From CAZJYC01 sp964550165 (GTDB lineage Bacteria; Acidobacteriota; Aminicenantia; Aminicenantales; Aminicenantaceae), in contig CAZJYC010000030.1 in assembly GCA_964550165.1 (NCBI GenBank), forward strand, positions 1 to 27,948: a DNA stretch of 27,948 nucleotides. Direction: 5' to 3'. The notes under the pieces are model-generated. The model saw only the letters and a list, made by a program, of their open reading frames with translations, ran no database searches and was not told the DNA's origin. A program made the position numbers and the translations under genes. This document shows positions 23,516 to 27,948 of the stretch, piece by piece (position 1 is the first letter of the stretch; every line of letters begins with the position of its first letter).

Positions 23516-25870
23516 ATGGGACGAGAGGAAAATCTAATCAAATCCCTGAAAATCCTGGAAGAGATGCACGCCAAAGATGACTCCATCCGGACTATAAAGC
23601 ACATCCCTGCCCGGGAAGGGAAGTATTGCGATTATCCTCCTGAGGTCCATCCTGCCCTTGTCGAGGCTTTAAAGGACAAAGGCTTCTTGAAGCTCTATTC
23701 CCACCAGCATCTTTCCTGGAACCTGCTCAAGGAAGGGAAAAACATCGCCGTTGTCACTCCCACGGCCTCTGGAAAAACGCTCTGCTACAACCTTCCTGTG
23801 CTCGATGCCGTTCTCAAGAATCCTTCTGCGCGGGCCATCTATCTTTTTCCGACCAAGGCTCTTTCCCAGGACCAGAGAGCCGAGCTCGACGAAACCATCA
23901 ACCGGCTTCCGGAGGAGATACGGATTTTCACCTATGACGGAGACACGCCTCAGGACGCGCGAAAAGCCATAAGAGCCAGGGGCCACATCATCCTGACCAA
24001 TCCGGACATGCTCCACACCGGAATCCTGCCTCATCACACCAAATGGATCAAGCTCTTCGAAAACCTCAAATACGTGGTGATCGACGAGCTCCACAACTAC
24101 CGCGGAATTTTCGGCAGCCATCTGGCGAATGTGCTGAGACGGCTGAAAAGAATCGCATCGTTCTACGGCTCCAGGCCTCAATTCATCCTCTGCACAGCCA
24201 CCATCGCCAACCCGCTGGAGATGGCCGAAAAAATGATTGAAGAGCCGGTGGCTCTGGTCGACGAGAATGGGTCACCGCAAGGAGAAAAATACTTCATCTT
24301 CTACAATCCTCCTGTGGTCAACCGCTTTCTGGGCATCCGGCGTTCCTACGTCAATGAATCGCGGCGGGTGGCTTCTGTTTTTCTCCATAACGACCTCCAG
24401 ACTATTGTCTTCGCCCAGAGCCGGCTGATCACTGAGGTCCTTCTCACCTACCTCAAGCAGGAAATCGAAAAGTCCATCAAGGACGAGGGCCTGGTCCGCG
24501 GCTACAGAGGCGGATATCTTCCTCTCAAAAGGCGGGAGATCGAAAAAGGCCTGAGGGAGGGAAAAATCAGAGGCGTTGTCTCGACAAATGCCCTGGAGCT
24601 GGGCATTGATATCGGCAGCCTCGATGTCTCCGTTCTGGCAAGCTATCCCGGGACAATCGCCAGCACCTGGCAGAGAGCAGGGAGGGCCGGCCGGAAGGCT
24701 GGAAAATCGGCTGCGGTTCTGGTCGCCTCCAGCGCGCCGCTCGACCAGTTCATCGTCAACCATCCGGATTATTTTTTCTTAAAAACTCCTGAGAGGGCCT
24801 TGATCAACCCGGATAACCTCTCCATCCTGGTCAGTCATATCGAATGCGCGGCCTTTGAGCTTCCTTTTGCCGACGGAGAAAAGTTCGGAAAGGCAGAAAT
24901 CGGTGAGATCCTTAAATTTCTTGAAGAAGAAAAACTCGTTCATCACTCCAAAGACAAATGGTTCTGGACTTCGGATGCCTATCCTGCAGACGGCGTCAGC
25001 CTGAGAAGTATCAGCTCTGACAATTTCGTGGTCGTGGATACAACAGAAAAGAGCAAGGCCATTGCCGAGGTGGATTTCCCCTCAGCCATGACCACCCTCC
25101 ATCCCAAAGCCATCTACATCTGCGAGGGAGACCAGTACTTTGTGGATAAACTCGATTATGACCAGAGAAAAGCCTACGTCAAAAAAACAGATGTCGATTA
25201 TTTTACCGACGCTATCGACTACACCAAGATCAAAATCCTCGATGTCTTCGATAAAAAAGGCCTTGACAGGTGTTCCATCTGCCATGGCGAAGTCCATGTG
25301 GAAACCCAGGTTGTGGGATTCAAGAAAATCAAATTCCACACCATGGAAAACGTGGGCTCAGGCGACCTGAGCCTTCCCCAGAACGAAATGCACACCACAG
25401 CCTACTGGCTGACCATCCCCTCTGAAGTCTTCCATACCCTTCCCTTCTCTTCAGAGCAGAAAATCAACGGGCTTTTTGGCCTGGCCTATCTCCTCCACCA
25501 TGTCTCTCCCCTGTTCATGATGTGCGATATCCACGATATCGGAGTTTCCATCGGCGACAACACCACCGGAAGGTCTGTTCCTCCTCGGGATATCCCTTTG
25601 AAGATTATGCGCGAGGAAGGGCAGCCTGTGTTCACGGACATCGCCTTCGAACCCAACATCTTCATCTACGACAATTTCCCTGGCGGCATAGGGCTGAGCC
25701 CTTCTCTCTTTGACCTCGAAAAAGAGCTCCTCGAGCAGTGTTTGAAGACAATTCAGGCCTGTCCCTGCCAGGAAGGATGCCCCTCCTGCGTTGGCCCGGC
25801 CAGAGAGAGCGGCCGGCGGGCTAAACAGGTGGCACTGAGAATCTTGAAGAATTTGTTAAAAACTTTTTAA
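23516..25870 (+). CDS. mrfA: DEAD/DEAH-box repair helicase of the MrfA (YprA/Hrq1) family
   Basis: This superfamily 2 helicase has 784 residues from the ATG at 23516, which has GAGGA at 23503-23507; an in-frame ATG at 23501 has no such site. Motif I TPTASGKT and motif II VIDELH are present, with motif VI QRAGRAGR and TNALELGIDIG between RecA-like domains. The C-terminal part is the MrfA-binding/DUF1998-type region, ending in a four-cysteine zinc motif CPCQEGCPSC. In Bacillus subtilis MrfA acts with the exonuclease MrfB to repair mitomycin C lesions independently of UvrABC; yeast Hrq1 is related. No mrfB is seen in the window. A role in DNA crosslink repair is inferred from the family. The gene is followed immediately by IS91-type debris. 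Confidence 0.92.
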   Translation: MGREENLIKSLKILEEMHAKDDSIRTIKHIPAREGKYCDYPPEVHPALVEALKDKGFLKLYSHQHLSWNLLKEGKNIAVVTPTASGKTLCYNLPVLDAVLKNPSARAIYLFPTKALSQDQRAELDETINRLPEEIRIFTYDGDTPQDARKAIRARGHIILTNPDMLHTGILPHHTKWIKLFENLKYVVIDELHNYRGIFGSHLANVLRRLKRIASFYGSRPQFILCTATIANPLEMAEKMIEEPVALVDENGSPQGEKYFIFYNPPVVNRFLGIRRSYVNESRRVASVFLHNDLQTIVFAQSRLITEVLLTYLKQEIEKSIKDEGLVRGYRGGYLPLKRREIEKGLREGKIRGVVSTNALELGIDIGSLDVSVLASYPGTIASTWQRAGRAGRKAGKSAAVLVASSAPLDQFIVNHPDYFFLKTPERALINPDNLSILVSHIECAAFELPFADGEKFGKAEIGEILKFLEEEKLVHHSKDKWFWTSDAYPADGVSLRSISSDNFVVVDTTEKSKAIAEVDFPSAMTTLHPKAIYICEGDQYFVDKLDYDQRKAYVKKTDVDYFTDAIDYTKIKILDVFDKKGLDRCSICHGEVHVETQVVGFKKIKFHTMENVGSGDLSLPQNEMHTTAYWLTIPSEVFHTLPFSSEQKINGLFGLAYLLHHVSPLFMMCDIHDIGVSIGDNTTGRSVPPRDIPLKIMREEGQPVFTDIAFEPNIFIYDNFPGGIGLSPSLFDLEKELLEQCLKTIQACPCQEGCPSCVGPARESGRRAKQVALRILKNLLKTF

Positions 25871-25873
25871 TTA

Positions 25874-26356
25874 TTGTCCTCTCTCTACCAGTATGGGAAA
25901 GACACCGAAGAAGTAGAACGGATGAATTATCTGGAGTTCATCGCCCGGGCAACCTCTCATATCCCGGAGAAGGGGCAGGTGACCATTCCCTACCTCGGCC
26001 TGTACGCCAATGCCCACAGCGGTAAGGTGCGAAGGTCGAAGGGGAATGAGCAGAAACTCATCCTCATTGAGGAAGAATGCCCAAGAATCTCCCGCCGGGA
26101 GGAGAAGTCCGGACGATTCCAGGCGCTTTTGAGCCTATCCGCGGTTTCCTACCCCGCCTGAGCAGTTCCAAACGGCCATTGTCATTTCTTAGAGCCTCGC
26201 TTTATACTTCTCACAATGGTTGGACGCGCAAATCGACACAAAGGAGCTCACCCGGCCACCACAGCCGAAAAGGAATTTCTTATGCCTCCTCTGTCTCACC
26301 TCGCTTATCAAGAACTCTTGGTGGGCGCTGAGACCTCGGTCGAATATTTATCATGA
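25874..26356 (+). pseudogene. Broken 3' part of an IS91-type transposase (copy A)
   Basis: The frame from 25874 reads YGKDTEEVERMNYLEFIA, then HIPEKGQVTIPYLGLYANA. This resembles the C-terminal region of IS91-family (Y2) transposases, which have (Y)xxK...PLE(F/W)IA...SHIPxKGxxxxRYYGxYxN. The frame decays after about 26090 (frameshifts and a stop at 26159-26161). The last part returns in another frame as LAYQELLVGAETSVEYLS, ending in TGA at 26354-26356. The catalytic tyrosine region and the N-terminus are missing, so it cannot be active. It begins four bases after the mrfA-like stop. Confidence 0.75.
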
Positions 26357-26486
26357 TCGTTTCCTCACAAGGGAGGGAGAAGTCTGCTTGATTTCAAGCG
26401 CTTTTTGGCTTGTCCGCGGCTTCCTGAGCCTTCTCTGCTGGTTTGCTTTTAACTTGACAAGCGCCGACGCTCCGACTTATCATCCT
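25874..26486 (+). mobile_element. IS91-type element remnant A (3' end with terminal region)
   Basis: It comprises the broken transposase end and about 130 bases beyond its stop. The outer piece (26442-26486), with CTTGACA and TTATCATCC, matches the corresponding stretch of remnant B (27895-27936). In this family the replication origin lies downstream of the transposase 3' end, so these shared termini are probably that end. Confidence 0.65.
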
Positions 26487-26691
26487 CCACGCTGGGGTGA
26501 GGCAAAATCAATGTTTGAATGATCATTCGCCCAGCGAAGCAAAAAACGAAATTATTATTCATCCCGAAAGTGAAATTCTTATAATCGTGCGGTATATAAT
26601 AAAGATAATCAACTTTAGTGTATTGCTTCAGGTTAGCCTGTTCGTCAGGTTAACTAATTGAGTAGACAGATCAACATTAAAGGATGGCAAA
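26487..26691 (+). promoter_or_regulatory. Spacer with a weak promoter before the secreted orphan
   Basis: TATATAAT (26593-26600) is a plausible -10, but the -35 about 18 bases upstream (TGAAAT) is poor. CAGGTTA occurs twice (near 26630 and 26647). No gene is seen. Confidence 0.35.
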
Positions 26692-27234
26692 ATGCAACAT
26701 AAATTGATATCGCTACTGCTTATAAGCCTGGTTTTTATGTCGGCGGGTCTGCCAAGTAACCTTGGCTTTTCAGCTCAAGGTTGCACATCTATTAGATTTG
26801 TACGGGCCAGGGTAGTGAACGAAGTATTAAGCCATATACCGCAACTGCAGAAGTCAGAGATGGTAAAAGCTGCTGACCGCGAGCAATACGTGTTAATTGA
26901 GATAGAGGCGAATGAACCAACAGAAATGCCCTTCTCCTCCTTTGTGCTTCGTGGTTCATTGAATAAGATTTATGTCCCGTCTGGAGTTGCTCCTTACTCC
27001 ATCGATAGGTGGTGCCACTTTTTTCCAAAATCTGACACTGACAGTTCTTGGGCCGGCATAGAAACGATTGAGTTTGGCGCGGCTGATGGAACTAAGGTGA
27101 AGTACGACCTTTCCAAACTTATTCTCTCCGCCAAGGCTAAGGTAGGCCTCTGCTTTGTTACATCAGATGCAGACAAAAGCTTGACGCTGAGCATTGGCGG
27201 TGCGAAGCCCGTATCTATTGATCATGATCGATGA
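26692..27234 (+). CDS. Unrecognised secreted protein between two IS91-type remnants
   Basis: This 180-residue protein starts at ATG 26692 with AAAGGA about 8 bases upstream. A clear signal peptide (KLISLLLISLVFMSAGL, cleavage probably near FSAQG) is followed by a beta-rich domain. The domain has an alternating pattern (YVLIEIEANEPTEMPFSSFVL, WAGIETIEFGAADGTKVKYDL, KSLTLSIGGAKPVSI) and three cysteines in the mature part. It could be an extracytoplasmic binding or adhesion domain. I do not recognise the family. Its base composition is lower in GC than the neighbouring core genes, and it sits between two same-orientation transposase 3' ends. It may therefore be a passenger gene. No complete partner gene is nearby. 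Confidence 0.7.
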   Translation: MQHKLISLLLISLVFMSAGLPSNLGFSAQGCTSIRFVRARVVNEVLSHIPQLQKSEMVKAADREQYVLIEIEANEPTEMPFSSFVLRGSLNKIYVPSGVAPYSIDRWCHFFPKSDTDSSWAGIETIEFGAADGTKVKYDLSKLILSAKAKVGLCFVTSDADKSLTLSIGGAKPVSIDHDR

Positions 27235-27557
27235 AGTTGTCCAACGGCTAGGTTAATTCGACGTAAGAGGGACAACCTCCCCGGGAGACTGTTGAAATAC
27301 TCTTTTCACAGGATCACTTCTGACGATTGACCGTGGTGCGCCGTTCAAGCGGTTTTAGAAGTATCGCCCCAGGCTCTCAAGTCGCACTTGAGCCAGCTTT
27401 TTGACCAAGACTTATCCTGAGACAACTCCGCTTTACGTAAGATTATTCTTATTGTTAACTTCTGTGGACATGGTTATGTGCAAGGCTGGTTACTTGGTTA
27501 CCTTTTCCGGGGGAATTCGATCTTCAGGTTCTTCTTCAGACTTTTGGCTCATTCTTC
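27235..27557. other. Spacer between the secreted orphan and remnant B
   Basis: No gene is supported. It contains a 7-base inverted repeat GTTGTCC (27236-27242) with GGACAAC (27270-27276). Further on is a possible terminator at 27372-27403. The sequence before 27558 no longer resembles the transposase. Confidence 0.4.
27372..27403 (+). terminator. Possible rho-independent terminator after the secreted orphan
   Basis: GGCT/CAAGT (27372-27382, with a 2-base bulge) pairs with ACTTGAGCC (27386-27394), followed by AGCTTTTTG. It lies about 140 bases after the stop codon at 27234. The bulge and short U-run make it weak. Confidence 0.35.
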
Positions 27558-27815
27558 ATGCCCGAGGAGAGCCCGAGGACCCCACGCCAGGGCTGGGGGG
27601 AAATGATAAGAAAAGTCTATTAGGTCAATCCCTTGTGTTGCCCCAACTGCCAGGGAGAAATGAAGGTCATTTCTTTCCGCACCAACTCTTCCCTAGTCGA
27701 CCGTATCATTAACCACCTCAAGCTAAGCCTTGTCGCTGATAGACCGCCACCGCCTCAGGTCGCTTCCCAAGAGCTTTTGATGGGTGCCAAGACTGCGACA
27801 GAGTATTTTTTATGA
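27558..27815 (+). pseudogene. Broken 3' part of an IS91-type transposase (copy B) with an in-frame stop
   Basis: In one frame 27558-27815 reads EESPRTPRQGWGEMIRKVY, then a TAG stop (27621-27623) where the family has a charged residue. It continues VNPLCCPNCQGEMKVISF and INHLKLSLVADRPPPPQVA, ending QELLMGAKTATEYFL before TGA. This is the zinc-binding tail of IS91-type transposases (CPxCxGxM...INHL...PPPP). The stop interrupts it, and the catalytic part is absent. Confidence 0.75.
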
Positions 27816-27948
27816 TTTTTTCTAAGGAGAGGTCTATCGGATTTTAGATGCTTTTATAACTCCCAAAGACTTTTTAGCCCACCTTCCGAAATTTTTTGCT
27901 CACCTTGACAGCCACGCCCACTATTTTTTATCATTCATGACGATGGGA
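27558..27948 (+). mobile_element. IS91-type element remnant B (3' end, runs off the window)
   Basis: It holds the broken transposase tail plus about 130 bases after the stop, alignable with remnant A to its terminal region. It lies in the same orientation as A, about 1.6 kb away. The two copies are clearly diverged, so they are separate, old insertions or an old duplication. The right boundary is not visible. Confidence 0.6.

Noticed and set aside
27401..27712. Rightward frame of 103 codons running into remnant B
   Set aside because: It is in a different frame from the transposase homology and has no independent support.
1..27948. CRISPR arrays, rRNA and tRNA genes
   Set aside because: No regularly spaced repeats, no rRNA-like stretches and no convincing cloverleaf with a TTCGA-type arm were found by eye. 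A short tRNA could still be missed without a covariance search.

Overview
The window is bacterial chromosome of moderate GC. It has mostly short intergenic gaps, and almost every large gene is recognisable. The mixture suggests a deep-branching Gram-negative-type lineage such as Aminicenantes or another Acidobacteriota relative: a Firmicutes-like holB-ricT pair, a SpoIIIE-type FtsK, an MrfA-type helicase, a secreted sortilin/BNR propeller protein and two HD-GYP proteins. This placement is inference from gene content; no rRNA or tRNA gene was seen to anchor it.

Layout. Position 1-82 is the 5' end of a leftward gene with an N-terminal membrane anchor. Positions 83-613 are non-coding with several small hairpins. 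From 614 a rightward run encodes a HEAT-like protein and an HD-GYP protein that share an N-terminal domain and overlap by 8 bases. A 38-codon arginine-rich gene (3995-4111) follows, then a TSUP exporter, a DAACS-type acidic amino acid/dicarboxylate symporter, rsmA (GTG start, 4-base overlap), ftsK and a LutB-LutA fusion. A convergent HD-GYP gene (11533-12612) lies back to back with an ECF sigma factor and its membrane zinc-finger anti-sigma factor.

From 21711 leftwards four co-directional genes are closely packed: uvrA, a very large secreted beta-propeller protein, holB and ricT. The UvrA lacks the insertion domain of the canonical protein. The propeller protein carries a tandemly duplicated helical insert. 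Rightwards from 22050 is an unrecognised membrane-anchored protein of visibly higher GC, with its own promoter and a folded 5' leader, and then an mrfA-like helicase. Related ~52-base direct repeats stand upstream of these last two genes.

The right end (25874-27948) is mobile-element debris: two diverged, broken 3' ends of IS91-type transposase genes in the same orientation, with an unrecognised secreted protein between them. Signalling is a theme (two HD-GYP proteins, sigma/anti-sigma, RicT), as is DNA maintenance (UvrA, MrfA, FtsK, HolB). Several -10 boxes lie 7-8 bases before a start codon (ftsK, the sigma gene, uvrA), suggesting leaderless transcripts. I found no CRISPR array, and nothing that is clearly a complete new defence or biosynthetic system. 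The best leads are the insertion-domain-less UvrA, the duplicated propeller insert, the small DRRSG-repeat protein, the folded leader at 22085 and the IS91-bracketed gene.
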